The notes: generated by a model from the sequence alone, not told the origin. A stretch of 64,000 nt of DNA from Thiomicrorhabdus xiamenensis (GCF_013282625.1 NZ_CP054020.1:434001-498000), one strand, 5' to 3'. Counted from the first letter of the stretch, positions 18,808-29,191 are shown. Numbers and translations: made by a program.

Positions 18808-21618
18808 TTAGCGCTCAAGCAGCGGTTTAAGGTATCGGCCGGTATGGGATTGCGGATTGGCGGCAATCTCTTCAGGTGTTCCCGTGGCGATGATCTGTCC
18901 GCCGCCTGAGCCACCTTCCGGGCCAAGATCGACGACCCAGTCGGCGGTTTTAATTACATCCAGATTGTGTTCGATAATGACAATGGTGTTGCCGTGATCA
19001 CGTAACTGATTGATCACCTGCAGCAGCAGTTCAATATCGTGGAAATGTAAACCGGTGGTCGGTTCATCGAGTATGTACAGCGTATTGCCGGTATCGCGTT
19101 TTGACAACTCTTTGGCCAGTTTGACGCGTTGCGCTTCACCGCCCGAAAGGGTTGTCGCACTCTGGCCAAGTTTGATGTATCCGAGTCCGACTTCCATCAG
19201 CGTTTGCAGTTTGCGGGCCAAGACCGGGATCGAGTCGAAGAAGGCGCGTGCGTCTTCGACGGTCATTTCCAGAATTTCGTGGATATTCTTGCCTTTGTAC
19301 TGCACCTGCAGGGTTTCGCGGTTGTAACGCTGGCCCTGACAGACATCGCAGGGAACATACACATCCGGCAGGAAGTGCATTTCTACCTTTAAAACTCCGT
19401 CGCCCTGACAGGCTTCGCAACGTCCGCCTTTGACATTGAAACTGAAACGCCCCGGGGTATAGCCGCGGGTACGAGATTCCGGCGTTGCCGCCATCAGTTC
19501 GCGGATCGGAGTGAAAAGTCCGGTATAGGTCGCCGGATTGGAGCGCGGCGTCCGTCCGATGGCGCTCTGATCGATATTGACGGCCTTGTCGAAATGCGCA
19601 AAGCCGTCGTGGCTCTTGTAAGGTGACGGAGTGTGCCCGGCTTTGTTCAAGATATTGGCCGACAGTTTGGAAAGGGTGCCGTTGATCAGCGTCGATTTTC
19701 CGGAACCGGATACACCGCTGACGCAGGTCAGCAGCCCGACCGGGATTTCCAGATTGACATTTTTCAGGTTGTTGCCGTGGGCACCGTTAATCTTCAACCA
19801 GCGTTCATCGGTTTTCAGGCGCTGCTGCGGAAGACTGATTTCACGCTTTCCGCTCAGGAACAGACCTGTCAGAGATTGCGGGTTGTCCATGATTTCCTGC
19901 GGTGTTCCCTGCGCCATGACTCGACCGCCGTGAATACCGGCTCCGGGCCCGATATCCAGTACATGGTCGGCCGCACGGATGGCGTCTTCATCATGTTCGA
20001 CGACAATAACCGTATTGCCTAGGTCACGTAAATGGTTCAGAGTGCGGAGCAGTCGGTCGTTATCGCGCTGGTGCAAACCGATTGAAGGCTCGTCGAGGAC
20101 ATACATCACGCCGACCAGACCGGCACCGATCTGTGAAGCGAGGCGGATACGCTGTGCCTCGCCGCCGGAAAGGGTGTCAGCGCTGCGGTTCAGAGTCAAA
20201 TAGTTCAGGCCGACGTTGACCAGAAAGCTCAAGCGTTCGTGAACTTCTTTAATGATTTTGGCGGCAATCTCACCTTTTGCGCCTTCAAGCGCCATACCGC
20301 TGAAAATCTGATGCAGTTCGCCGACCGGAAAATCAGTCAGTTGCGGCAAGGTGTAATCGTTAACATAAACATGCCGTGCTACTTCGTTCAGGCGCGTGCC
20401 GCCACAGGCCGAGCAGGGCTTGCTGGTGCGGTATTTTTCCAGTTCGTCGCGAACCGCTTTGCTTTCGGTTTCGGCAAAACGACGTTCCATATTCGGAATC
20501 ACGCCTTCAAAGCGACGTACATCGCTGTATTTTCCGTGCGGCAACGGCAGTTGCTGACGTCCGGAGCCGTACAGAATCACTTTCTGATTGTCCGCAGAGA
20601 GTTCCTGCCACGGGGTTTCAATATCGAATTCATAGAAGTCGGCAACCGCTTTGAGCAGGTCGTAGTAGTATTTGTGACGACGATCCCAGCCACGAATCGC
20701 GCCTCCGGCAAGACTTAATTCCGGATGGCTGATGATCTTGTCGGCTTCGAAACTTTCTTTGACGCCCAGGCCGTCACAGGTCGGGCAGGCGCCGTGCGGA
20801 TTGTTGAAAGAGAAGATTCGCGGTTCCAATTCCGGAACTGAATAGCCGCAATGCGGACAGGCAAACTTCTCCGAGAAAAGCAGCTCGAAGTCGTCATCTT
20901 CGCTCATGGGAACCACTTGCGCCAGGCCGTCGGACAGCCGCAGGGCGGTTTCGAAGGATTCCGCCAGGCGCTGCTTGATATCGTCGCGGACCTTGAAGCG
21001 ATCGATAATGACCTCAATCGTATGTTTCTTGTTTTTTTCCAGTTCGATAGTGCCGTCGAGTTCTCGGGTTTCGCCATCAATACGGGCGCGGATGAAGCCC
21101 TGCGCCTGCAATTCGCTCAACAGCGTCTGATGTTCGCCCTTTTTGGCACGGACCACCGGGGATAAAAGCAGGCATTTACTGCCTTCCGGAAGTTCAAGCG
21201 TGTGGTCGACCATTTGGCTGACGGTTTGCGCCTGCAGATCGCAGCCGTGCGTCGGACAGCGTGGCGTCCCGACGCGGGCAAACAGTAAACGCAGGTAGTC
21301 GTAAATTTCGGTTACGGTTCCTACGGTGGAACGCGGGTTATGCGAAGTCGATTTTTGCTCGATCGAGATCGCCGGAGAAAGCCCTTCGATATGATCCAGA
21401 TCCGGCTTTTCCATCACCGACAGAAACTGACGGGCGTAGGCGGAAAGCGATTCCACATAACGACGTTGACCTTCGGCATAGATGGTGTCAAATGCTAATG
21501 AAGATTTTCCCGAGCCGGATAAACCGGTAATTACGATCAGTTTGTCGCGCGGAATCGTTACATCGATATTTTTTAAGTTATGGGTGCGCGCGCCGCGGAT
21601 GACAATTTCTTCAAGCAT
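18808..21618 (-). CDS. uvrA: Excinuclease ABC subunit A
   Basis: Damage-recognition ATPase of nucleotide excision repair. About 936 residues, as in E. coli. It has two ABC modules: Walker [13 protein letters not shown] (near residue 31) and [15 protein letters not shown] (second half), each with an LSGGEAQR signature. Two zinc modules are complete: [11 protein letters not shown] with ACPTC, and CEACQGDG with PCDVCQGQ. I use ATG 21618 ([17 protein letters not shown]); an upstream in-frame ATG at 21645 adds nine residues that overlap the promoter region. No LexA box (CTGTN8ACAG) was seen in front. Confidence 0.96.
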   Translation of the reverse strand: MLEEIVIRGARTHNLKNIDVTIPRDKLIVITGLSGSGKSSLAFDTIYAEGQRRYVESLSAYARQFLSVMEKPDLDHIEGLSPAISIEQKSTSHNPRSTVGTVTEIYDYLRLLFARVGTPRCPTHGCDLQAQTVSQMVDHTLELPEGSKCLLLSPVVRAKKGEHQTLLSELQAQGFIRARIDGETRELDGTIELEKNKKHTIEVIIDRFKVRDDIKQRLAESFETALRLSDGLAQVVPMSEDDDFELLFSEKFACPHCGYSVPELEPRIFSFNNPHGACPTCDGLGVKESFEADKIISHPELSLAGGAIRGWDRRHKYYYDLLKAVADFYEFDIETPWQELSADNQKVILYGSGRQQLPLPHGKYSDVRRFEGVIPNMERRFAETESKAVRDELEKYRTSKPCSACGGTRLNEVARHVYVNDYTLPQLTDFPVGELHQIFSGMALEGAKGEIAAKIIKEVHERLSFLVNVGLNYLTLNRSADTLSGGEAQRIRLASQIGAGLVGVMYVLDEPSIGLHQRDNDRLLRTLNHLRDLGNTVIVVEHDEDAIRAADHVLDIGPGAGIHGGRVMAQGTPQEIMDNPQSLTGLFLSGKREISLPQQRLKTDERWLKINGAHGNNLKNVNLEIPVGLLTCVSGVSGSGKSTLINGTLSKLSANILNKAGHTPSPYKSHDGFAHFDKAVNIDQSAIGRTPRSNPATYTGLFTPIRELMAATPESRTRGYTPGRFSFNVKGGRCEACQGDGVLKVEMHFLPDVYVPCDVCQGQRYNRETLQVQYKGKNIHEILEMTVEDARAFFDSIPVLARKLQTLMEVGLGYIKLGQSATTLSGGEAQRVKLAKELSKRDTGNTLYILDEPTTGLHFHDIELLLQVINQLRDHGNTIVIIEHNLDVIKTADWVVDLGPEGGSGGGQIIATGTPEEIAANPQSHTGRYLKPLLER

Positions 21619-21651
21619 AGAACCCTGTCCAAGAATTTGAGGCAAACCGCT

Positions 21652-21678
21652 ATTATAGCAAGGTTGCTTTTAAAACAA
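21652..21678 (-). promoter_or_regulatory. Promoter of uvrA
   Basis: On the minus strand TTGTTT (21678-21673) and TATAAT (21657-21652), with TGC directly before the -10 giving an extended -10. The spacer is 15 bp, which the extended -10 may compensate. Confidence 0.6.
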
Positions 21679-21925
21679 TATGTTGCAGTCCGTGTCAGGG
21701 AGTCGAGCGGTTTGACGGGATTTAAATTGTTATGGGCAAGCGTTGCTTGATATGATTTCGTGTAATCCGCAATGATTAGCCGGTTAATTGTGTTTGAACG
21801 CGATTTTACTTGGGCGATTCGAATGATCGCTTGCCTCATGAGTGCGATTTCAGGGATTGAAACCGTATCGAACGGGAACGGACGCTGAGCGTTTTAGAAA
21901 AAGACCGCGAATAGGAATTTGAACC

Positions 21926-24900
21926 ATGGATAGATGTGCCCTGCAGTCGGCATTTTTTGAGATCGCCGTCGCGATTGGGAACTCCTTTGAGTTGGACAAG
22001 ATGCTGAATGAGACGGCAGGCCTGATGCAAAGTCGTCTTAACTGCGAATCGGTCACGATTTATCGACAGGAAGAAACTTTTGTCGAAATCTGTTGCGCCC
22101 ATATCGACTCTCTGACCGGATGCTCAATAGATTCCAAAAATATGGAATCCTTGCTGCAGCAATATCAGCAGCATCGACAAGATTGGTTACAGATACAGAG
22201 TGGCAGAGATTTTTATTATCTGTTTGAGTTGAAAGATTTCGGCGTTCTGGTTGTGAACAGAAAGCGGTTGGAATTTGACGATTTTGCACGTAATTGCCTG
22301 CTGGAGCTTATGCAGAAGCTGGCGCATACCATTCAGGCATGCATCGATCATCAGAAACTGAGCAGCGTCAGGAAAAAGTTAATCGCAACGCAACGCGTCG
22401 CAAAAATCGGTGATTGGGAATTCGATCTGCAGGCAAACAAACTCGAGTGGTCTGCGGAAACCTACCGGATTTTTGAATGTGACGAAGCATCTTATAAGCC
22501 CTCCTATGACGGGTTTTGGGAACTGATTCACCCTGAAGACCGAGATAGGGTGTTTGCAGTTTTTGAGAAAGCCTTAAGAGACAAACAGGTTTGTAGCGCC
22601 GAGCATCGAGTGCTTTTCCCAGACGGTAGAATCAAATATGTTTTTGAGCAGGCATTTTCTGTTTTTGATGACCAGGGAAACCCGACCAGTATCGCTGGAA
22701 CGATTCAGGATATTACCGAAAAGAGCCATATTGAAAAGGAATTGAATCAGAGAGAAACCGAGCTGGAAGCGATTGTTGAATCCATTCCTCTGATGCTGTT
22801 TGTTAAAGAAGCCAAGGAGTTGCGTTTTGTTCGCTTTAATAAAGCCGGCGAAAAAATTCTTGGTTACAGCCGAGCTCAGATGCTGGGTAAAAACGATTAT
22901 GATTTTTTCCCGGAGGAGCAGGCGAGTTTCTTTATCGAGCAGGATCGTCAAGCGCTGAATTCCGGTAAGGTAACCTCTGTCGCCGAGGAAGTGGTCAGTA
23001 CGCCTTCGGGCGATAGAATATTGCATACAATCAAAGTCGGTATTCCGGACGAGAAAGGCGAACCAAAATATCTGTTGGGGATTTCCGAAGATATAACCGA
23101 ATTCAAACAAGCCAATGATCGTTTACAGGCCAGCGAGAAATATCTTCGATTGGCGCAATCGGTTGCCAAGGTTGGTCACTATGTCTTGAACGTCCAAAGC
23201 GGTCTTTGGACCAGCTCCGAAGAGTTGGACCGGGTTCTGGGCATTGATAATCACTTTGTCCGTGATGTGGCGGGATGGGTGTCGTTGATTCATCCGGAAG
23301 ACCGAGCCATGATGACCGAGTATTTTACGAACGAGGTGCTGGGAAAGCACTGGCAGTTTGATAAAGAGTATCGGATTATTTCTCCAGTGGATGGCTGTGA
23401 AAAATGGGTTTACGGAATCGGCGTTCTGCAGTTTGACGATGCGGGCCAAGTCGTGGAAATGTTCGGAACCATTCAGGATATTTCCGAGCGTAAAAAGAAT
23501 GAACGGAAGTTGAGTCAGGCGTCTTCGATTATCACCAATCTGGCCGAAGGCATTATGGTGACTGATGACGAAAACCGCTTTATCAGCATTAATCCGGCTT
23601 TTACCCGTATCACCGGCTACTCTTTGCAGGAGGTGAAAGGGAAGAGCCCGAATATTCTCTATTCGGGCAGGCATGATGAGAATTTTTATCGCGAGATGTG
23701 GGATAGCCTGCTTGATAAGGGGCATTGGCAGGGTGAGGTTTGGAACCGTCGCAAAAACGGGGAGGTTTACCCGCAATGGCTTTCGATCAGTACGATACGC
23801 GATGAAAAGGATATGCTGCTCAATTATATCGGAGTCTTTTCCGATATTTCGGCGGTCAAAGAGAGCGAAGAGGAGTTGCGTTTTCTGGCGCATCACGATG
23901 CTCTGACTTCACTGCCGAACCGGGTGTTATTGAATGATCGCCTGGAACACGCTCTGACACATATCAGCCGCAGTAAGCTCAATTTGGCTGTGCTCTATCT
24001 CGATCTGGATCATTTTAAGTCGATCAATGACAGCTTCGGCCATCCGCATGGCGATCTGTTATTGCAGGTTATTGCCAGCCGTTTACAGCAAGTGTTGCGC
24101 AAGCACGATACGGTGTCTCGTGTTAGCGGGGACGAATTTGTCATCCTTTTGGAGGATCTGCATTCCGCGGAAGAGGCAGGCGTGATCGCCGAAAAGATTC
24201 TCGATGCCATCAGTAAGCCGATCATGCTTGATGTAAACGAGGTTACGGTAACGGCGAGTATCGGGATCGCGATGGCTCCGGCAGATTCAAACAGTCCGGT
24301 TTTACTGCTGAAAAATGCCGATACGGCCCTGTACCGGGCCAAAGATCAGGGACGGAATAATTTCGAATTCTTTTCAAGTGAGATGTCCGCTTCAAGCTTT
24401 GAGACGCTGTTTATGCTCAACGGCCTTTATAAGGCGTTAGATAATGAGGAGTTTGTGGTTTATTACCAGCCTCAGGTGGACATGGTTGAAAATCGGCTGA
24501 CCGGTGTTGAAGCGCTGGTGCGCTGGAATCACCCGGAAATGGGGCTGGTACCGCCTGATCGGTTTATTCCGCTGGCTGAAGATTCCGGCGTGATTCTCAA
24601 GCTGGGTGAATGGGTTTTGCGTACGGCGTGCCGCCAGATGAAAAGTTGGCTCGAGCAAGGCGTTGCGGTTGACTACATTGCCGTGAATATTTCCGGGCGA
24701 CAGCTGATCGACAAGAATTTACTCAATGTTGTACGTAGCGCTTTGCAAGAAGCGAATATCGACGGGCGTTACATTGAACTCGAAGTCACCGAAACACTGG
24801 TGATGAAAGAGACCAGTTATTCAAACGTGATCGATGAATTGAAGGCGCTTGGCGTCCGTATTTCGATCGATGACTTCGGGACCGGCTATTCGTCGTTGGT

Positions 24901-25174
24901 ACGACTCAAATATCTGCCGATCGACAAGCTGAAAATCGATATGTCGTTTATTCAGGGCGTTCCGGAAGACGAAGACGACACCAATATTACCCGTACCATT
25001 ATCAATCTGGCGCAAGGGATGAATTTGAATGTCATTGCCGAAGGCGTTGAGAGTGAAAAACAGGCCGAGTTTCTATTACAGCAACAATGCCGTTATGTTC
25101 AGGGTTATCTGTATAGCCGACCTCTGCCGGCAAAAGAGCTGGAAGTTTGGATGACGCGTTTTCATCAGTCTTGA
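21926..25174 (+). CDS. GAF-like/PAS diguanylate cyclase-phosphodiesterase (GGDEF-EAL)
   Basis: Cytoplasmic c-di-GMP enzyme of 1082 residues with no membrane segment. Order: a GAF-like N-terminus (about 5-145), four PAS-type domains (about 155-275, 280-395, 405-515, 525-645; HPEDR motifs in the first and third), GGDEF and EAL. The cyclase motif is SGDEF (734-738), with the inhibitory-site RKHD exactly five residues before it, so product inhibition is likely. The EAL domain has EALVRW (862-867), ELEVTE, DDFGTGYS and AEGVE, all residues for catalysis. Both activities could be real, with PAS input choosing between them. ATG 21926 follows AGGAAT. The gene sits alone, divergent from uvrA. Confidence 0.9.
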   Translation: MDRCALQSAFFEIAVAIGNSFELDKMLNETAGLMQSRLNCESVTIYRQEETFVEICCAHIDSLTGCSIDSKNMESLLQQYQQHRQDWLQIQSGRDFYYLFELKDFGVLVVNRKRLEFDDFARNCLLELMQKLAHTIQACIDHQKLSSVRKKLIATQRVAKIGDWEFDLQANKLEWSAETYRIFECDEASYKPSYDGFWELIHPEDRDRVFAVFEKALRDKQVCSAEHRVLFPDGRIKYVFEQAFSVFDDQGNPTSIAGTIQDITEKSHIEKELNQRETELEAIVESIPLMLFVKEAKELRFVRFNKAGEKILGYSRAQMLGKNDYDFFPEEQASFFIEQDRQALNSGKVTSVAEEVVSTPSGDRILHTIKVGIPDEKGEPKYLLGISEDITEFKQANDRLQASEKYLRLAQSVAKVGHYVLNVQSGLWTSSEELDRVLGIDNHFVRDVAGWVSLIHPEDRAMMTEYFTNEVLGKHWQFDKEYRIISPVDGCEKWVYGIGVLQFDDAGQVVEMFGTIQDISERKKNERKLSQASSIITNLAEGIMVTDDENRFISINPAFTRITGYSLQEVKGKSPNILYSGRHDENFYREMWDSLLDKGHWQGEVWNRRKNGEVYPQWLSISTIRDEKDMLLNYIGVFSDISAVKESEEELRFLAHHDALTSLPNRVLLNDRLEHALTHISRSKLNLAVLYLDLDHFKSINDSFGHPHGDLLLQVIASRLQQVLRKHDTVSRVSGDEFVILLEDLHSAEEAGVIAEKILDAISKPIMLDVNEVTVTASIGIAMAPADSNSPVLLLKNADTALYRAKDQGRNNFEFFSSEMSASSFETLFMLNGLYKALDNEEFVVYYQPQVDMVENRLTGVEALVRWNHPEMGLVPPDRFIPLAEDSGVILKLGEWVLRTACRQMKSWLEQGVAVDYIAVNISGRQLIDKNLLNVVRSALQEANIDGRYIELEVTETLVMKETSYSNVIDELKALGVRISIDDFGTGYSSLVRLKYLPIDKLKIDMSFIQGVPEDEDDTNITRTIINLAQGMNLNVIAEGVESEKQAEFLLQQQCRYVQGYLYSRPLPAKELEVWMTRFHQS

Positions 25175-25215
25175 AAACGCGCAGTTTTCATGTGGCAGGG
25201 CGGTTTTTTTACTCT

Positions 25216-25938
25216 TTATTGCTTGAGTAGCAGATTGCCGGAAACCTGTATCTGGATCTTGCTTTCCCCGGCCGCAACACTGGGCGCACTCATGTCGGAT
25301 GCCATAGCGGTTTCGGCGCGTGCATAAAGGGCTCTTGCAATCGGAATGTTTGGCGTGTTGATGTGGGTTTCCAGTAACTGATATTCGTTGCTGGCGAATT
25401 CGGATGCAATCAGCTGCGCGCGTTTACGGTATGTCTGAATCGCTTTTCGGGTTAATTGTTCGAGAACCGCTTTACGGCGGGTGTCGGATACACTGAATTG
25501 CATGGATTTATATTCCAGATGCGGCTGAATTTCATCAAGAACGGCCATTTCCTGCGGACGGTTTTCGAAATGAATGCTTAACGACTGCTGACCGCGCCAG
25601 TGGCTGATTAACTGTTTCTGATAGACCGGGTAGATATTGTACTGCGATGTCTGAGCGACAATATCCGGATAGCGTTTTAAAACAGCGAAAGCAGATTTCA
25701 TTCGTTTGTTGATCTGCTCCGTAACCGCTTGCGGCGTGGCGCCCTGTGCCACATGGCTGAAGGTGATCGACACTCGGTCATTGTCGACGTTTTCACTTTC
25801 GGTAATGGAAAAGTGAATTTTGTGTCCGGAAGGTTCCTTGTCACCGGCCAGCGCCGGCTGCATGCTCAGCGTGCACAGGAATAGCGCAAAACTCGATAGC
25901 GTGAAAAATAGACTGCGGCGGCTCTGTTTCGTTGGCAT
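25216..25938 (-). CDS. Exported SIMPL-domain (DUF541) protein
   Basis: Periplasmic protein of unknown role. The 240 residues start with a signal peptide (basic MPTKQSRR, hydrophobic core at 10-25, probable cleavage after PALA near residue 31). The rest fits the SIMPL/DUF541 fold with alternating strands, including VSITFSHVAQGATPQAVTEQINKRM and the C-terminal KIQIQVSGNLLL. Family members in other bacteria have been linked to stress tolerance and oxidative-damage phenotypes, but no reaction is known. Converges on the GGDEF-EAL gene with only about 40 bases between. Confidence 0.75.
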   Translation of the reverse strand: MPTKQSRRSLFFTLSSFALFLCTLSMQPALAGDKEPSGHKIHFSITESENVDNDRVSITFSHVAQGATPQAVTEQINKRMKSAFAVLKRYPDIVAQTSQYNIYPVYQKQLISHWRGQQSLSIHFENRPQEMAVLDEIQPHLEYKSMQFSVSDTRRKAVLEQLTRKAIQTYRKRAQLIASEFASNEYQLLETHINTPNIPIARALYARAETAMASDMSAPSVAAGESKIQIQVSGNLLLKQ

Positions 25939-26061
25939 GAAACGCTCCTTATGGTTTTAACGGCGGAGATTCACACAGTCTTGCCGGCCGTTTAGCAGGG
26001 CAAAAAACGTGCAAAATCCTTATTGAAACGCTTCGATTATAGCGTGGCGGCAAGAGGGAAA

Positions 26062-26070
26062 TGTTATAAT
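26062..26070 (+). promoter_or_regulatory. Extended -10 promoter of the MFS-ssb operon
   Basis: TGTTATAAT matches TGnTATAAT; no strong -35 is seen. The start near 26077 leaves a leader of about 150 nt before the MFS gene, in which I recognise no riboswitch. Confidence 0.6.
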
Positions 26071-26224
26071 TTTGCGCTCTTTGAACGGCCTGGGGCAAAA
26101 CATATTTTTCGCCAAGGAGGATCGCAATCCGACTGAGCGCTTTGTGGCATACCGCGAAAATTTGCGGATGAAAAGCGTTCCGGCGAGGCCCCGGTCTGTG
26201 CTTACAAAAACAAAAGGTTACATT

Positions 26225-27652
26225 ATGTCTATTCCTGAACCGAATTCTATGAGTCCTGTCGAGCGCAGAGCGGCTTTTTCGATTGCTGGAATCTTTTCTA
26301 CCCGCATGCTCGGCCTGTTTATGATTTTCCCGGTCTTTGCGCTTTTTGCCGAGCAGGAATTCCAGAATATTACCGGTACCCAGATCGGAATCGCCATCGG
26401 GATTTACGGCCTGACCCAGGCGCTGTTGCAGATTCCTTTTGGTACGCTTTCCGATAAGTTCGGGCGCAAACCGTTAATTATCGTCGGGATGCTGATTTTT
26501 ATGCTCGGTTCGGTTATCTGTGCACTCGCCGACTCGATCGAAATGATGATTCTCGGCCGGGCTTTGCAGGGGATGGGGGCGGTGGCCGCGGTGCTGATGG
26601 CGTCGGTGGCCGATCTGGTGCGTGAGCAGTATCGTTTGCGCGCCATGTCGATTGTCGGTATGACGATCGGTCTCTCTTTCACCTTGTCTCTGGTCGCCGG
26701 TCCGCTGTTGAGCGCCTGGATCGGCGTTCGCGGTATTTTCTGGGTGATTGCACTGCTTTCCTTAATCGGAATTCTACTGGTGATTTTTGCCCTGCCGAAG
26801 ATCGAAAATCAGGCGTTTCAACGTGAAGCACAGACCGATATGAGTCAGTTTTCGGACATATTGCGCCACGGCCAGTTGTTGCGTCTGGATCTTGGGGTTT
26901 TCGTCCTGCACGCAATCCTGACGGCGATGTTTGTGGTGATGCCGCTGACCTTGCGTGATTCCGCCGGATTGCAGGCGGTTGACCACTGGCATATCTATTT
27001 GCCGGTCATGCTTCTCTCATTTGTTCTGATGGTTCCGTTTATTATTCAGGCGGAAAGCAAGGGGCGCATGAAACAGGTATTTGTCGGTGCGATTGCAGCC
27101 ATTACCCTGATGCAGTTGAGTTTTATCGGCTTTGAACAGAGCTTCTGGATGCTGTTTGTACTCTTGCTGATTTTCTTCACCGCGTTTAATCTGCTGGAGG
27201 CTTCACTGCCGTCGCTGGTGGTTAAATTATCGCCGGCGGACAAGAAAGGAACCGCCAGTGGCGTCTACTCGACCAGTCAGTTTATCGGTGCGGCAATCGG
27301 TGGTGCATTAGGGGGCTATTTTTATCAGCATTATGGTTATAATGGGGTCTTTGTTTTGACCAGCGTATTGGGTATGATTTGGCTTTTGGCGGCGATGACT
27401 ATGGAGAAGCCGATGCCTTTAAGTATCGCTTCGGTTCCGTTGGGTCGCGTTGATGAGAGCGACGTTGCCGGACTGGAGAAAGCGCTGGCTGCTTACGACG
27501 GCATTTACGAAGTCGTCATCCGTCCCGACGAGCAGCGTGCTTATTTTAAAATCGACCGTAAGCAATTAAACGAAGTCACCCTGATCGAATATATTGAACA
27601 GAGTTCCGAATCCTTGAGAAACAGAGAGAGTAAAGAGTTATGCGAGGCGTAA
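26225..27652 (+). CDS. MFS transporter with C-terminal ferredoxin-like domain (YajR type)
   Basis: Inner-membrane secondary transporter, 475 residues: twelve hydrophobic segments and the MFS loop motif [13 protein letters not shown] between helices 2 and 3. After the last helix there is a soluble tail of about 80 residues ([18 protein letters not shown] and a following helix), matching the layout of E. coli YajR with its YAM domain. Substrate unknown; drug efflux is the usual guess. ATG 26225 is chosen since upstream in-frame codons begin before the likely transcription start. Its 3' end overlaps ssb by 13 bases. From memory, an MFS gene also precedes ssb next to uvrA in Pseudomonas. Confidence 0.85.
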   Translation: MSIPEPNSMSPVERRAAFSIAGIFSTRMLGLFMIFPVFALFAEQEFQNITGTQIGIAIGIYGLTQALLQIPFGTLSDKFGRKPLIIVGMLIFMLGSVICALADSIEMMILGRALQGMGAVAAVLMASVADLVREQYRLRAMSIVGMTIGLSFTLSLVAGPLLSAWIGVRGIFWVIALLSLIGILLVIFALPKIENQAFQREAQTDMSQFSDILRHGQLLRLDLGVFVLHAILTAMFVVMPLTLRDSAGLQAVDHWHIYLPVMLLSFVLMVPFIIQAESKGRMKQVFVGAIAAITLMQLSFIGFEQSFWMLFVLLLIFFTAFNLLEASLPSLVVKLSPADKKGTASGVYSTSQFIGAAIGGALGGYFYQHYGYNGVFVLTSVLGMIWLLAAMTMEKPMPLSIASVPLGRVDESDVAGLEKALAAYDGIYEVVIRPDEQRAYFKIDRKQLNEVTLIEYIEQSSESLRNRESKELCEA

Positions 27653-28293
27653 ACAAAGTCATCCTAGTTGGCACCCTTGGCCAAGATCCTGATGTTAAAT
27701 ATGCCGCCAATGGTAACGCCATTGCAAACTTAAGTGTTGCCACCAGTGAAGAGTGGAATGATAAACAGACTGGCCAGAAGCAGCAGAAAACGGAATGGCA
27801 CCGCGTAGCGATTTTCGGAAAGCTGGCCGAGATTGCCGGACAGTATTTGAAAAAAGGCTCTCAAGTCTATCTTGAGGGGAAACTGCAGACGCGCAAGTGG
27901 CAGGATCAGAACGGTCAGGACCGTTACAGCACCGAAGTGGTTATCAGCGGGTTTGACGGTCAGATGCAGATGCTGGGCGGACGTCAGTCCGATTCGAGCT
28001 TCGATAACGGCGGTTATGGGCAGCAGAATCAAGGTGGCGGCTTTGGCGGCGGTGCGCCTATGGGCGGCGGTATGAACGCCAATCAAGGCATGGGCGGGCA
28101 ACAGGCTCCGCAACAGTCGGCTCCTATGGGACAACAGCCTCAGCAAAACCCGATGGGCGGAATGAATCCGGGAATGGGACAGAACGCCGGTCAACAAACA
28201 CCGCCTCCAATGGGCGGAAATCGTCCGATGCAGCCGCAGCAGGCTCCTGCTTATGCTCCAAACGATTTTGACGATGACGACGTTCCGTTTTAA
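27640..28293 (+). CDS. ssb: Single-stranded DNA-binding protein
   Basis: Coats ssDNA during replication, repair and recombination. The 217 residues have an OB fold (about 1-110, with [13 protein letters not shown] and [18 protein letters not shown]), a long linker rich in Gly, Gln, Met, Asn and Pro, and the acidic tip DFDDDDVPF that recruits partner proteins. The linker is longer than in E. coli SSB (178 residues). Translation starts inside the MFS gene, so expression may be coupled to it. Confidence 0.96.
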   Translation: MRGVNKVILVGTLGQDPDVKYAANGNAIANLSVATSEEWNDKQTGQKQQKTEWHRVAIFGKLAEIAGQYLKKGSQVYLEGKLQTRKWQDQNGQDRYSTEVVISGFDGQMQMLGGRQSDSSFDNGGYGQQNQGGGFGGGAPMGGGMNANQGMGGQQAPQQSAPMGQQPQQNPMGGMNPGMGQNAGQQTPPPMGGNRPMQPQQAPAYAPNDFDDDDVPF

Positions 28294-28322
28294 TCGTCGA
28301 CTGTTGCTTTCGACGGGAAACT

Positions 28323-28350
28323 AAAAAAGCCCCTTTTTAGGGGCTTTTTT
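28323..28350 (+). terminator. Terminator of ssb
   Basis: AAAAAAGCCCC, loop TTTTTA, GGGGCTTTTTT; the GC stem is 28329-28333 with 28340-28344. Near-symmetrical, possibly bidirectional. Confidence 0.92.
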
Positions 28351-28454
28351 GTTTGCAGACTGTTTTTAGCGTCGAAAAACATACCTTTTTACAAGGTCAT
28401 AAGAAAATCATTATGTGTTGATAAAAATTTTATTTATGGCTTTCGATAAAATTG

Positions 28455-28547
28455 TGTTATCTTTTACGTGTGCGATCCAAAGCATGTTTTTTGTATAAAC
28501 CTTTATTGTGTAGGGGAGTTGATCTGCGGGTCCACTCCCTTTTTTTT
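28455..28547 (+). ncRNA. Candidate small RNA or attenuated leader between ssb and the next gene
   Basis: The 313 bases between ssb and the gene at 28607 hold no ORF of note. After the ssb terminator there is a weak extended -10 (TG-T-TATCTT, 28455-28463), then about 75 bases ending in a second terminator-like hairpin (28514-28547). This fits either a free small RNA or an attenuator controlling the next gene. No known RNA family was recognised. Confidence 0.35.
28514..28547 (+). terminator. Second terminator-like hairpin upstream of the gene at 28607
   Basis: GGGAGT (28514-28519) pairs with ACTCCC (28534-28539) across a 14-base loop, followed by eight T. It lies about 60 bases before the next start codon and is clearly separate from the ssb terminator. 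Confidence 0.7.
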
Positions 28548-28606
28548 ATCCGCAATTCAAGTTATCGGATCTTTCGCCGTTATCTTTCCTACAAGGGAGG
28601 CATAAA

Positions 28607-29158
28607 ATGGCAGAAGCAGTAGTCAAATTATCACCTGGTACGGAATTTCTGTTCCGCCAGATGGAAAAGAAAGAGCGCCAGAACGAAGAAGCGCGGCGGC
28701 TGCATCATGAATCGACCCAGGATGTCGAGTTGGATTTGGTCGAAGGTTTCTTTCGTCAGATCAAAACGCAAAATATCTTTATTCAAACCGTCGGTATTAA
28801 TGGTAAAGCGGAATCCACGATTCTTTCCAAAGCGATCTTCAGCATGAATAAGGTGGTTAAAGTCTATTACAGCACCAGCTTTGATGAAGATAATACCGGG
28901 TTTATTCGAGTGCGTTCGGACAATCAGCTGCAACAGATTGTGATTGAACGGATGCATGGTTACCGACCTCAGCCGGAAGTTTTGTATCAAAGTGCCGACC
29001 AGTGCCATATTGTCCGCTGGATGATTAAATGGTTGATGCCGAGAATCGATTGGCGTAAAACCAAGTTGGCGAATTTGGATTTGTATCGGCTTTTTTCCGA
29101 GAAGCGCGAAAAAGATGCGCTGCAGAAAAAACTGGAAGAGGCGGAGGTCGAAGGCTAA
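28607..29158 (+). CDS. Conserved-looking cytoplasmic protein, family not recognised
   Basis: I do not recognise this 183-residue protein. It has no signal peptide or membrane helix. The N-terminal 45 residues are charged and helical (EKKERQNEEARRLHHES), the middle (50-130) alternates strands with few cysteines, and the C-terminus is a short charged coiled coil (EKREKDALQKKLEEAE). The ribosome site AAGGGAGG is strong and the codon use is like that of its neighbours, so it is a real gene. It stands alone between two terminators. Its upstream hairpin suggests conditional expression. Confidence 0.75.
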   Translation: MAEAVVKLSPGTEFLFRQMEKKERQNEEARRLHHESTQDVELDLVEGFFRQIKTQNIFIQTVGINGKAESTILSKAIFSMNKVVKVYYSTSFDEDNTGFIRVRSDNQLQQIVIERMHGYRPQPEVLYQSADQCHIVRWMIKWLMPRIDWRKTKLANLDLYRLFSEKREKDALQKKLEEAEVEG

Positions 29159-29191
29159 GAGCCGTCGCTAAATCTCTGAAGTGGATTAAGG

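Noticed and set aside
20239-20718. 159-codon plus-strand frame opposite uvrA
   Set aside because: Antisense shadow of uvrA; no ribosome site or promoter and no family resemblance.
21619-21925. LexA box between uvrA and the GGDEF-EAL gene
   Set aside because: I searched by eye for CTGTN8ACAG and found none; the gap shows only a uvrA promoter.
25172-25210. Inverted repeat TGAAAAC/GTTTTCA at the end of the GGDEF-EAL gene as terminator
   Set aside because: The stem is AT-rich and the T-run comes 14 bases later, so it is not a convincing intrinsic terminator.
26072-26224. N-terminal extension of the MFS gene
   Set aside because: It would start with TTG before the likely transcription start and would precede the conserved MFS start with unrelated residues.
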